Positions 1 through 8,260 of a stretch of 64,000 bases of DNA are shown in pieces. This DNA is from Bradyrhizobium sp. WSM471 (GTDB lineage: Bacteria; Pseudomonadota; Alphaproteobacteria; Rhizobiales; Xanthobacteraceae). Under the pieces are notes generated by a model that saw only the letters and a list, made by a program, of their open reading frames with translations, did no database searches and was not told the origin of the DNA. The stretch spans positions 5,022,001-5,086,000 of the forward strand of contig NZ_CM001442.1 of NCBI RefSeq assembly GCF_000244915.1, given 5' to 3'. Within the stretch, counting starts at the first letter, position 1. The number at the start of each line of letters is the position of its first letter. The position numbers and the translations under genes are program-made.

Positions 1-151
1 AACCCAACAGGCTTTTGAACAAAATCATAGACCGAAACTCGGCACCGAGACGCGGCAGATCGCAGACGGCGGTCCGCGCCCGCGGGGGAAGACAGCGGTG
101 TCGGCTTCCGCTATCGCTGCCGAATGAACCGACACATCCTAGGGATCGAAC

Positions 152-1402
152 GTGCCGTCTGACGCCATCCTGGCCTGGAGCATCATCGTCGCCGCGACCG
201 CAGGCGTCATCATCCGGCCCTTTCGCCTGCCGGAGGCGATCTGGGCCGTCATCGGCGCCAGTGCGCTCGTGCTGCTCGGCCTGCTGCCGTGGCGGGATGC
301 GCTCACCGGCATCGAGAAAGGCGTGGATGTCTATCTCTTCCTGATCGGCATGATGCTGATCGCCGAACTGGCGCGGCTCGAAGGCCTGTTCGACTACCTT
401 GCAGCGCTCGCCGTGGAATATGCCGGCGGCTCGCCGCAGCGGCTGTTCCTGCTGATCTACATCGTCGGCACGCTCGTCACCGTCCTGCTCTCGAACGACG
501 CCACCGCGATCGTGCTGACGCCCGCCGTCTATGCCGCGACGCGCGCGGCCGGCGCCAAGCCGCTGCCGTACCTGTTCGTCTGCGCCTTCATCGCCAACGC
601 CGCGAGCTTCGTGCTGCCGATCTCCAATCCGGCCAATCTGGTCGTGTTCGGGGCCCACATGCCTGCGCTCACCGAATGGCTGCGCCTGTTCGCCCTGCCC
701 TCGGCGGCCTCGATCCTGCTGACCTATGTCGTGCTGCGCCTGACCCAGCACCGCGCCCTGAAGGAAGAGACGATCGCAAGCAGCGTGCCGCATCCAAAGC
801 TCGGCCGCGGCGGCAAGCTGACGGCCATCGGCATCGTGGCGATCGGAATCGTGCTGGTCACGGCCTCCGCGTTGGACAAGGAGTTGGGCCTGCCGACCTT
901 CGTTTGCGGCGTGGTGACAGCCGCAATCGTGCTGCTGCTCAACCGGCAATCGCCGCTCCCCGTGCTGCGCGGCGTCTCCTGGAGCGTGCTGCCGCTGGTC
1001 GGCGGCCTGTTCGTGATGGTGGAAGCGCTGATCAAGACGGGCGTGATCGGGCAGCTCAGCGCGCTGCTGCATGAAGCCGTCGGGCAATCCGTGACGAAGG
1101 CGGCGTGGAGCGTCGGCATCGCCACCGCGGTCGCCGACAACATCGCGAACAATCTTCCCGTCGGCCTCGTTGCCGGCTCGGTTGCCGCCAGCGATCACTT
1201 GCCCGCGCCGGTCGTGAGCGCCATCCTGATCGGCGTCGATCTCGGGCCCAATCTGTCGGTGACCGGTTCGCTCGCCACCATCCTGTGGCTGGTGGCGCTG
1301 CGGCGGGAGAAGATCGAAGTCGGCGCCTGGCCGTTCCTGAAGCTCGGACTGCTGGTGACGCCGCCCGCCTTGATCGCGGCGCTTGCGGCCGCGATCTGGT
1401 AA
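152..1402 (+). CDS. ArsB/NhaD-type ion permease
   Basis: A 416-residue, almost wholly hydrophobic protein of the arsenical pump/ion transporter (ArsB, SLC13-like) superfamily, expected to span the inner membrane about ten to twelve times. Family-typical stretches are LSNDATAIVLTP in the first half and the C-terminal VTGSLATILWL, which mirrors the re-entrant repeats of ArsB. No ars genes (arsR, arsC, arsA) are adjacent, so arsenite export is not implied; another anion or Na+/H+ exchange is equally possible. The start is a GTG with AGGGA about eight bases upstream. Family assignment is firm, substrate is unknown. Confidence 0.85.
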   Translation: MPSDAILAWSIIVAATAGVIIRPFRLPEAIWAVIGASALVLLGLLPWRDALTGIEKGVDVYLFLIGMMLIAELARLEGLFDYLAALAVEYAGGSPQRLFLLIYIVGTLVTVLLSNDATAIVLTPAVYAATRAAGAKPLPYLFVCAFIANAASFVLPISNPANLVVFGAHMPALTEWLRLFALPSAASILLTYVVLRLTQHRALKEETIASSVPHPKLGRGGKLTAIGIVAIGIVLVTASALDKELGLPTFVCGVVTAAIVLLLNRQSPLPVLRGVSWSVLPLVGGLFVMVEALIKTGVIGQLSALLHEAVGQSVTKAAWSVGIATAVADNIANNLPVGLVAGSVAASDHLPAPVVSAILIGVDLGPNLSVTGSLATILWLVALRREKIEVGAWPFLKLGLLVTPPALIAALAAAIW

Positions 1403-1500
1403 TCGCGCGCAGTTTGCGGCGCATCAATGTCGCCGCTGACGCCGGGCCTATACTGCACCTTGTCGCGCGGCCTGATACCGCGCGGCAAGGAAGGTTCATC

Positions 1501-1737
1501 ATGCAGATCCAGTCGAAAGCATTGCCGCAGAGCTTCTCCCTGCGCCGCACGTTTCAAGGCTTCACCACAGCGGACCAGGGCCGGGGCGAAACATCCCACC
1601 CGCTATTGGTCTTTTCGGTCGTGGTGCTGCTGACCCTGTTCGCCATCGTGGAGATCGACCTGCACAGCGCACAGCTTCAGGCGATCGGCCTGCTCAGCCA
1701 TGGCGCCGGGATCGATTCCATCTTCCTGAGCCCGTAG
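1501..1737 (+). CDS. Small single-span membrane protein, unknown
   Basis: A 78-residue reading frame with a convincing ribosome site (AAGGAAGG, about seven bases before the ATG). Residues about 33-50 (LLVFSVVVLLTLFAIVEI) form one membrane segment after a polar N-terminus, and the C-terminal tail is short. I recognise no family. It follows the ArsB-like permease by about 100 bases on the same strand and could be co-transcribed. Its reality rests on the start signal and the membrane segment only. Confidence 0.5.
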   Translation: MQIQSKALPQSFSLRRTFQGFTTADQGRGETSHPLLVFSVVVLLTLFAIVEIDLHSAQLQAIGLLSHGAGIDSIFLSP

Positions 1738-1808
1738 CCGTTCGCGCCGGCGCGTCCACGGGAAAAGCCCGATCGCGGCCACCACGGCCGCGACCGGGTC
1801 ACGCATCG

Positions 1809-3173
1809 TCAATCGTTCTCGTAGCCGTAGACTTCCGGCAGGATAAAGATTGCGGCGAGCAATCCGATCAGCGGGAAGATCGCGACCATCAGCGTGGCAT
1901 TCGCCTGCCCAATCGCGGCGAACACCGTCGGGAACAGGAAGATCGCCAGGAACGACGGCAGCTTCACGAACATGTAAGCGAAGCCGCTGGCGGTGCCGCG
2001 ATATTTCGGCTTGGCGACCATGGTCGGGATCGTCATGCAGTTCGACGCATCCCAATAATGGCCCCACAGCATCGCGGCGGCCGCGAACGGCAGCAGGATC
2101 TTGTTGTCGGTGTAGAGCGCGAAGGCCGCGACCAACAGCGAGACCAGCACGATCGAGAAGCCCGCGATCGAGATGCCGCGGTGGCCGATCTTCGGGGTCA
2201 GCAGCGGACCGACCCAGCCCGACACGGCGGCGAAGGAGAATAGCGCCATCGTCACCAGATTGATGCCGAGCACGCTCGACACGCCGACCATCACAAAGAG
2301 CACCGGCAGGTAGAACGCGAAGGTCGAGAACTCGCTGGCCTGCGCGAAGCAGGCGATCCAGCCGTAGATCGTGGCGCGCCAGCGGATCGGATCCTTCTTG
2401 AGGTCGGCGAGGAACGCACGGGTGGAGACCTTGGGCACCTCCACGTCACGGTCCGGCAGCATGGCGAGATCGTCGTTGAACATCTCGCGCGCGACCTGCT
2501 TGGCCTCGCGGTAGCGTCCCTTCTGCACCAGCCACACCGCCGTCTCAGGCACGTCGTGCCGCATGATCAGGATAATCAGCGCCGGCAGCGCGCCGAGGCC
2601 GAGCGTCACCCGCCACAGCGTCTCGTGGTGAATGTCGAACAGCAGGAAGATCACGATGACGCCAATCGTCAGGACCTCACCGACCGCGAACATGAACTGC
2701 CAGCGGTTGCCCATGACCTCGCGCTCACCCTTGGCCATGGATTCCATGATGTAGGTGTAGCCGGTCGAGATGTCCGAGCCGAGCGGAATGCCGAGCAGGA
2801 AGCGGATCACGACGAGCCAGCCGACGCTGGGCACGAAGGCCTGTGCCAGCGCCAGCACGATGAACATCACCATCGTCACCAGGAACATGACGCGGCGGCC
2901 GATCTTGTCGGAAAGCCAGCCGCCGAGTAGTGCGCCGATCATGGCGCCGCCTTGCGTACCGGCCGCGGCGAGGCCCAGCATCAGCGGATCGGGATTGTAC
3001 TGCTCCTTGATGAAGATCAGCACGAAGGCGATCGAATAGAGATCCCAGGCTTCGACCAGGATCGAGGCCATCATCAGCCAGCCGACCTTGTTGCCCTTGG
3101 GGCTGTAGTTCGTGATGAGGTAGCGGACCGCGGCTTCGCTCGCGGTCGGTTGTGGCATCGCCATCGTCGACAT
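1809..3173 (-). CDS. MFS transporter
   Basis: A 454-residue major facilitator superfamily protein with about twelve membrane spans. The loop after span 2 carries the family signature GGWLSDKIGRRVMF. AGGAGG lies about eight bases before the ATG. It is directly downstream of the gntR gene on the same strand (19-base gap) and faces the divergent dehydratase/dehydrogenase operon, so it most likely imports the sugar acid (or related organic acid) those enzymes degrade. The family is certain; the substrate is inferred from context. Confidence 0.88.
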   Translation of the reverse strand: MSTMAMPQPTASEAAVRYLITNYSPKGNKVGWLMMASILVEAWDLYSIAFVLIFIKEQYNPDPLMLGLAAAGTQGGAMIGALLGGWLSDKIGRRVMFLVTMVMFIVLALAQAFVPSVGWLVVIRFLLGIPLGSDISTGYTYIMESMAKGEREVMGNRWQFMFAVGEVLTIGVIVIFLLFDIHHETLWRVTLGLGALPALIILIMRHDVPETAVWLVQKGRYREAKQVAREMFNDDLAMLPDRDVEVPKVSTRAFLADLKKDPIRWRATIYGWIACFAQASEFSTFAFYLPVLFVMVGVSSVLGINLVTMALFSFAAVSGWVGPLLTPKIGHRGISIAGFSIVLVSLLVAAFALYTDNKILLPFAAAAMLWGHYWDASNCMTIPTMVAKPKYRGTASGFAYMFVKLPSFLAIFLFPTVFAAIGQANATLMVAIFPLIGLLAAIFILPEVYGYEND

Positions 3174-3192
3174 CTTTGATCCTCCTGAACTT

Positions 3193-3957
3193 TTACGTGC
3201 CGAGCAGCGGCTCGATGCTGCAATCGAGCAGGCGCGGGTCGATCCCCACCTCCATGCCGGTGAACATCTCGCCCATGTAGTCGATCAGTGCATCGCTGGC
3301 CTTCACCGCGTCCTCGACGCGACGGCTGGCGACCGCATTAAGAATAGCCAGATGATGATCGATTGTTCCTGACAGTTCCGCCTGCCCCGGCATGAACCGG
3401 TGGTGGATGTAGCCGATGCGCCGATACAGCGTGTGCAACGGCCGCAGCGTGTGCACCAGAAACGGCTCGCCTGCCGCCTCCAGCACCAGCGCGTCGATGC
3501 GGCGGTCGATGTGGTTGAACTCGTCGAGGGTCAGATTGGCGCGGCGCTCGCGCAGAAGGCGCTCGATGTGCAGCGCCTGATTGCGGTGCGAAAGGCTGGC
3601 GCGGTCGGCCGCAAGCCGGATCACGAAGCGCTCCATGTCGCGGCGCAAGGCCAGCAGCATGCGCTCGCGTGCCAGATCGATCGGCGCAATGCGCAGACCG
3701 TGGCGCGGACGGATGATGATCAATGTATCGGCGGAGAGCCGATTGACGGCGTGATGAACCGGCGTGCGGCCGAAGCCGGTGATGTGCTGCAATTCCAGCA
3801 TCGTCATGAACTGGCCGGGCTTGAGCTCGCAATGGACGAGCAGCTCTTCGATCCTCTGATAGGCCAGCTCGAAGAAGTTGAGACGGTTGCGCCGGGAGGG
3901 CTTGCCCTCGCCGTCGTCGTTCCTCACCACCTCGAGCGCGCGCTTGCGCGTTGCCAT
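3193..3957 (-). CDS. GntR-family (FCD) transcriptional regulator
   Basis: A 254-residue regulator. Residues about 28-95 form the winged helix (FELAYQRIEELL ... FGRTPVHHAVNRL), followed by an all-helical FCD ligand domain with histidines in the usual metal/ligand positions (HHRFMP, DHHLAIL). The start chosen has GGGGAGAG just upstream; a longer frame continues upstream but lacks such a signal and would cross the divergent promoter. It is presumably a repressor of the flanking transporter and the divergent sugar-acid operon, relieved by a pathway intermediate. See the palindrome at 4027-4042. Confidence 0.88.
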   Translation of the reverse strand: MATRKRALEVVRNDDGEGKPSRRNRLNFFELAYQRIEELLVHCELKPGQFMTMLELQHITGFGRTPVHHAVNRLSADTLIIIRPRHGLRIAPIDLARERMLLALRRDMERFVIRLAADRASLSHRNQALHIERLLRERRANLTLDEFNHIDRRIDALVLEAAGEPFLVHTLRPLHTLYRRIGYIHHRFMPGQAELSGTIDHHLAILNAVASRRVEDAVKASDALIDYMGEMFTGMEVGIDPRLLDCSIEPLLGT

Positions 3958-4026
3958 GTCGTCTCTCCCCTCAGCCCGCGCCGTCGTTGCAGGGCGGCGC
4001 CTTGTTGGTGATATCCCTAAAACATG

Positions 4027-4042
4027 TTGTGATATATTACAA
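4027..4042. promoter_or_regulatory. Candidate GntR operator
   Basis: TTGTGATATATTACAA is palindromic at 14 of 16 positions and sits between the divergent gntR and dehydratase starts. A short TTGT...ACAA dyad with an AT-rich centre is typical for FCD-type GntR regulators. Role inferred from position and form. Confidence 0.5.
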
Positions 4043-4137
4043 GCGAGCGTAAGACTTGGCATGCGCCCGCACCATGTTGCGGTGCGGAATGACAACAAGA
4101 CGGCGCTGCGCGCGCCTGCGATGGGAGGAGTATTGCC

Positions 4138-5337
4138 GTGAAGATCACGTCGATCGAGACGCTGCGCACCGAAGAATTCTCCAACGTCATCTGGGTGCGC
4201 GTCCACACCGACACGGGCATGATCGGTCTCGGTGAAACCTTCTACGGCGCCGGCGCGGTCGAGGCCCAGATCCACGACACCTTTGCCGGCCGCCTGCTCG
4301 GCCGCAACCCGCTGCACATCGAGGCGATCCACCGCGACATGCTGAACCTGCCGATGGCGCAGTCGTCCACCGGCGTCGAATATCGCGCGGCGTCGGCAAT
4401 CGACATCGCGCTATGGGACCTGTTCGGAAAGGTCTGCAATCAGCCGGTGCACCAGATGCTCGGCGGCCTCTGCCGCGACAAGCAGCGCATCTACAACACC
4501 TGCGCCGGCACCCAATATGTCCGCTCGACCAATATCAGCCCGGTCGCGAACTGGAATCTTGGCGCTGCCAAGGGGCCCTATGAGGATCTCGACGGCTTCA
4601 TGCACCACGCCGATGCGCTTGCCGAAAACCTGCTGGAGAGCGGCATCTCGGCGATGAAGATCTGGCCGTTCGATCCGGCGGCGCAGGAGAACAAGGGCCT
4701 GTACATCACTGCCGCCCAGATGAAGCACGCGATCGAGCCGTTCGAGAAAATCCGCAAGGCCGTCGGCGACAAGATGGAGATCATGGTCGAGCTCCATTCG
4801 CTCTGGAACCTGCCGACCGCAAAACAGATCGCGCGCGCGCTCGAGCCCTACAAGCCGACCTGGTACGAAGACCCGATCCGGATGAACTCGCCGCAGGCGC
4901 TGGCCGAATACGCCCGCTGCACCGACGTCTGGGTCTGCGCCAGCGAGACGCTGGGCTCGCGCTTCCCCTACAAGGACATGCTCGACCGCGACGCCATGCA
5001 CGTGGTGATGGCGGATCTGTGCTGGACCGGCGGCCTCACCGAGGGCCGCAAGATCGCGGCGATGGCCGAGACCTATCACCGGCCCTTCGCACCGCACGAC
5101 TGCATCGGCCCGATCGGCTTCATCGCCGCCATCCACATGTCGTTCAGCCAGCCCAACACGCTGATCCAGGAATCGGTGCGCGCCTTCTACAAGGGCTGGT
5201 ACAATGAGCTCGTCACCACCATGCCCACGATCAAAGATGGTTTCGTCTACCCGATGGAAGGCCCCGGCCTCGGCGTCGACCTTCTGCCCGCCGTATTCGA
5301 CCGTTCCGATTTGACCGTGCGCCGTTCCAACGTGTGA
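4138..5337 (+). CDS. Enolase-superfamily sugar-acid dehydratase (mandelate racemase/muconate lactonizing type)
   Basis: A 399-residue enzyme with an N-terminal capping domain and a C-terminal TIM barrel. Candidate Mg2+ ligands are E218 (VELHSLW), E244 (WYEDPI) and E270 (CASETLGS). Likely catalytic residues are H220 beside the first ligand and H320 in FAPHDCIG, the arrangement of galactonate/gluconate-type acid-sugar dehydratases. K174 lies in MKIWPFD. The start is a GTG after GGGAGGAG. It leads an operon with an SDR and an MDR dehydrogenase (12- and 25-base gaps), so it probably dehydrates an aldonic acid to a 2-keto-3-deoxy acid. The exact substrate cannot be read from sequence. Confidence 0.85.
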   Translation: MKITSIETLRTEEFSNVIWVRVHTDTGMIGLGETFYGAGAVEAQIHDTFAGRLLGRNPLHIEAIHRDMLNLPMAQSSTGVEYRAASAIDIALWDLFGKVCNQPVHQMLGGLCRDKQRIYNTCAGTQYVRSTNISPVANWNLGAAKGPYEDLDGFMHHADALAENLLESGISAMKIWPFDPAAQENKGLYITAAQMKHAIEPFEKIRKAVGDKMEIMVELHSLWNLPTAKQIARALEPYKPTWYEDPIRMNSPQALAEYARCTDVWVCASETLGSRFPYKDMLDRDAMHVVMADLCWTGGLTEGRKIAAMAETYHRPFAPHDCIGPIGFIAAIHMSFSQPNTLIQESVRAFYKGWYNELVTTMPTIKDGFVYPMEGPGLGVDLLPAVFDRSDLTVRRSNV

Positions 5338-5349
5338 GGATATTTTGAG

Positions 5350-6117
5350 ATGAGCACCGCCCTCTTCGACCTTTCCGGCCACACCGCGCTCGTGACCGGC
5401 TCCTCCCGCGGCCTTGGCCGCGCCATCGCCGAGGGCATGGCCAAGGCCGGCGCCAGGATCATCGTCAACGGCGTCGATCCCAAGCGCGTCGAGCAGGCCG
5501 TCGCCGAGTTTCGCGCCGCCGGCCACCAGGCGGAGGGTGCTGCTTTCAACGTCACCGACGAGCCTGCGATCGTCGCCGCCTTCAACGACTTCGACAACAA
5601 GGGCATCGCGGTCGACATCCTCGTCAACAATGCCGGCATCCAGCACCGCAAGCCGCTGGTGGAGTTCACCACCGACGAGTGGCGCAAGGTGATCGAGACC
5701 AACCTCACCAGCGCCTTCGTGATCGGCCGCGAGGCGGCCAAACGCATGATCCCGCTCAAGCACGGCAAGATCATCAATATCGGCTCGCTCGGCAGCGAGC
5801 TCGCGCGTCCCACGATTGCGCCCTACACCGCCGCCAAGGGCGGCATCAAGAACCTGACCCGCTCGATGGCAGTGGAATGGGCCCAGCACGGCATCCAGGC
5901 CAACGCGATCGGCCCCGGCTACATGCTGACCGACATGAACGAGGCGCTGGTCAACAATACCGACTTCAACACCTGGCTGATGGGCCGCGTTCCCTCCAAG
6001 CGCTGGGGCCGACCGGACGAGCTGGTGGGCGCTGCGATCTTCCTGGCTTCGGATGCTTCGACCTATGTCAACGGCCAGATCATCTATGTCGATGGCGGCA
6101 TGATCGCCGCGATGTAA
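5350..6117 (+). CDS. SDR oxidoreductase, gluconate 5-dehydrogenase-like
   Basis: A 255-residue classical short-chain dehydrogenase. It has the cofactor motif TGSSRGLGRAIA, the NNAG motif (LVNNAGIQ), catalytic Ser in NIGSLGS and YTAAK as the Tyr-xxx-Lys pair. The Rossmann start HTALVTGSSRG and the C-terminal YVNGQIIYVDGG resemble gluconate 5-dehydrogenase (IdnO/GNO), which interconverts 5-ketogluconate and gluconate. It sits between the dehydratase and an idonate-dehydrogenase-like gene, which supports a role in aldonate/ketoaldonate metabolism. Coenzyme preference is not determined here. Confidence 0.85.
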   Translation: MSTALFDLSGHTALVTGSSRGLGRAIAEGMAKAGARIIVNGVDPKRVEQAVAEFRAAGHQAEGAAFNVTDEPAIVAAFNDFDNKGIAVDILVNNAGIQHRKPLVEFTTDEWRKVIETNLTSAFVIGREAAKRMIPLKHGKIINIGSLGSELARPTIAPYTAAKGGIKNLTRSMAVEWAQHGIQANAIGPGYMLTDMNEALVNNTDFNTWLMGRVPSKRWGRPDELVGAAIFLASDASTYVNGQIIYVDGGMIAAM

Positions 6118-6142
6118 TCGCGAAACGCTGAGGGAGCCCACC

Positions 6143-7174
6143 ATGCGCGCCGTCGTCATTCACGCACCGAAAGATCTGCGGATCGACCTCTATCCCGATG
6201 CAGCGCCCGGTCCGGGTGAAGTCCGCGTCAAGATCGCGAACGGCGGCATCTGCGGCTCCGATCTGCACTATTATCATCACGGCGGCTTCGGCGTCGTGCG
6301 GATCCAGCAGCCGATGGCGCTGGGGCACGAGATCGCCGGCGTGGTCGCGGCCGTCGGTGACGGCGTCGCCAACGTGAAGCCGGGCACCCGCGTCGCAGTC
6401 AATCCGAGCAAGCCGTGCGGCCAGTGCCTGCATTGCCAGGAAGGCATGCGCAACCAGTGCCTCGACATGCGCTTCCTTGGCAGCGCGATGCGCTTTCCCC
6501 ATGTGCAGGGCGGCTTTCGCGAATTCATCACGGTCGATGCGGCGCAGGCCGTTCCGATCGCCGACAAGCTGTCGCTGGCGGAAGCCGCGGTCGCCGAGCC
6601 GCTCGCGGTGTGCCTGCATGCCGGCAAGCAGGCCGGGCCCCTCCTCGGAAAGCGCGTGCTGATCACCGGCTGCGGCCCGATCGGCGCGCTGATGATTTTG
6701 GTCTCGCGCTTCGGCGGCGCGGCCGAGATCGTGGTCACCGATGTCGCGGAGGCGCCGCTTGCCGTCGCCAGAAAGCTCGGCGCCACTCACGCCATCAATG
6801 TCGCGGCCGACGCCACGGCGCTCGATCCCTGGCGCACCGGCAAAGGCGTGTTCGACACGCTGTTCGAGGCCTCCGGCAACCAAGCCGCACTCCGCACCGC
6901 ACTCGACGTGCTCAGGCCCGGTGCCACGCTGGTGCAGCTCGGCCTCGGCGGCGAGATGACGCTGCCGATCAACTCCATCGTCGCCAAGGAATTGCAGCTG
7001 CGCGGCACCTTCCGCTTCGATCCCGAATTCGAGCTGGCGGTGCGGCTGATGGGCGAAGGCCTGATCGACGTCAAGCCGCTGATCACGGCGACCATGCCGT
7101 TCGAGAACGCGGTCGCCGCGTTCGAGCTCGCCAGCGACCGCTCGCAATCGATGAAGGTGCAGCTGACGTTTTGA
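6143..7174 (+). CDS. Zinc-dependent alcohol dehydrogenase, L-idonate 5-dehydrogenase-like
   Basis: A 343-residue medium-chain dehydrogenase. The catalytic zinc site is visible as GICGSDLHYYHHGG and LGHEIAGVV, and the structural zinc site as four cysteines in CGQCLHCQEGMRNQC. The NAD(P)-binding fold follows around ITGCGPIGALM. The HYYHHGGFG segment is characteristic of L-idonate 5-dehydrogenases and relatives. As last gene of the three-gene operon it probably oxidises a polyol or aldonate at C5, with the neighbouring SDR reducing the 5-keto product. It could act on another sugar alcohol. Confidence 0.85.
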   Translation: MRAVVIHAPKDLRIDLYPDAAPGPGEVRVKIANGGICGSDLHYYHHGGFGVVRIQQPMALGHEIAGVVAAVGDGVANVKPGTRVAVNPSKPCGQCLHCQEGMRNQCLDMRFLGSAMRFPHVQGGFREFITVDAAQAVPIADKLSLAEAAVAEPLAVCLHAGKQAGPLLGKRVLITGCGPIGALMILVSRFGGAAEIVVTDVAEAPLAVARKLGATHAINVAADATALDPWRTGKGVFDTLFEASGNQAALRTALDVLRPGATLVQLGLGGEMTLPINSIVAKELQLRGTFRFDPEFELAVRLMGEGLIDVKPLITATMPFENAVAAFELASDRSQSMKVQLTF

Positions 7175-7189
7175 GGCCGTGCCTGAGGC

Positions 7190-8068
7190 CTATTGCTGCG
7201 GCTGGTTCTCGATTATGCGATCATTGACCAGCCGCACCGCGCCCCGTTTCCAGGAATAGTCCGCGCCCAGGCGCAGGCCGCTGTCGCCGCGTGCGAGCAC
7301 CGCGCCGGTCCTGGCATCGCGCACCTGGAAGCCGAGCGTATATTCGGTACGGCTGACCCGCCGCACCACCCCGATCAGCGACTGATCCGCACCGAGCCCT
7401 TGCGCAATCGCCGCTTCGCAGCCGCCGCAGTCGCGCAAAGCGCGCGCCTTCACCGCCTTCTCGTTCGCGCTGCCGACATCGACGAGGCGGTAGCGGCCGG
7501 ATCGGCCGAGGGCGTCGCGAACACTCCCGCTCACTTCGGCCAGATATGACGCATCTGATGTGGCCGACGCGCCAGCCGAAGCGGCGGTCGTATCCTCCAG
7601 TTCGAAATCGAACACGGCCATTGCGATCGGCGCGGGCGTGGCGAGTGCGGCCATGATCTCGCGCGACACGAAGATCTCGGCACGCTGCCATGATTCATCA
7701 TTGTCGCCGCGGAAGGTGTAGAGCTTGTCCATGACGATCTTTTTGGCGCCGACGTCGATCACGGCGACCTTGGCCCATTGTACCAGCGTGCTCGTCTTCT
7801 GGATGCCGCCGATGACCTTGAACGCCGCGCCGTCCTGGGCCGACGGCGCGAGCCGGTAGCGCCGGTCTTCGCCGATGTCTTGCCGGAGCGCCGCCATGAA
7901 GGCCGCCAGCCGTCGCTCGTGGGCGGCGGTCTGGTTGGCGGGTTCAGCCGACGTATCGGTATAACTGAAATCGTCCATGGCGACGCCGATGGCGGTTTCG
8001 GCAAGCGCATAAGACGCCGGGAGGACGACAAGGAGACAGACTGACAGGATCAACCGGCGGAGGTGCAT
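7190..8068 (-). CDS. Periplasmic protein, DUF3280/DUF2380-like
   Basis: A 292-residue protein beginning with a signal peptide (LRRLILSVCLLVVLPASYALA). It has an N-terminal region with SDTS-like spacing and a C-terminal module (VAVFDFELEDT ... YRLVDV ... LGADQSLIGVVRRVSRTEYTLGFQVRDARTG) typical of proteins of unknown function annotated DUF2380/DUF3280, which resemble a TolB N-terminal or curli-assembly CsgG-like fold. The ATG chosen precedes the signal peptide; an upstream in-frame start would add 16 basic residues. It converges with the idonate-dehydrogenase-like gene. Function unknown. Confidence 0.7.
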   Translation of the reverse strand: MHLRRLILSVCLLVVLPASYALAETAIGVAMDDFSYTDTSAEPANQTAAHERRLAAFMAALRQDIGEDRRYRLAPSAQDGAAFKVIGGIQKTSTLVQWAKVAVIDVGAKKIVMDKLYTFRGDNDESWQRAEIFVSREIMAALATPAPIAMAVFDFELEDTTAASAGASATSDASYLAEVSGSVRDALGRSGRYRLVDVGSANEKAVKARALRDCGGCEAAIAQGLGADQSLIGVVRRVSRTEYTLGFQVRDARTGAVLARGDSGLRLGADYSWKRGAVRLVNDRIIENQPQQ

Positions 8069-8260
8069 AAATGTGCCTCGTGTGACGGAACGGCGCGCCA
8101 AATCTGGACGGCGCAATCATGCCATGCAGCGGCGCCGGTCCCGGTGATGGCCGGGAAAATTTCACGACGGTGCACCGCACTCGCGCCTGGCGGCTTTGCG
8201 CCGGATGCGTTCTGCCGTTTAATGCGGGCGAGACAACCCGTTCGCACCAGGTGCCTGCCG

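Noticed and set aside
1-151. Possible gene start at the left edge
   Set aside because: Short Arg-rich frames there overlap the ArsB-like gene in another frame and have no supporting signal.
4411-6159. Long minus-strand frame opposite the dehydratase and SDR genes
   Set aside because: Antisense to two genes with clear active-site motifs; His/Asp/Val-rich shadow composition.
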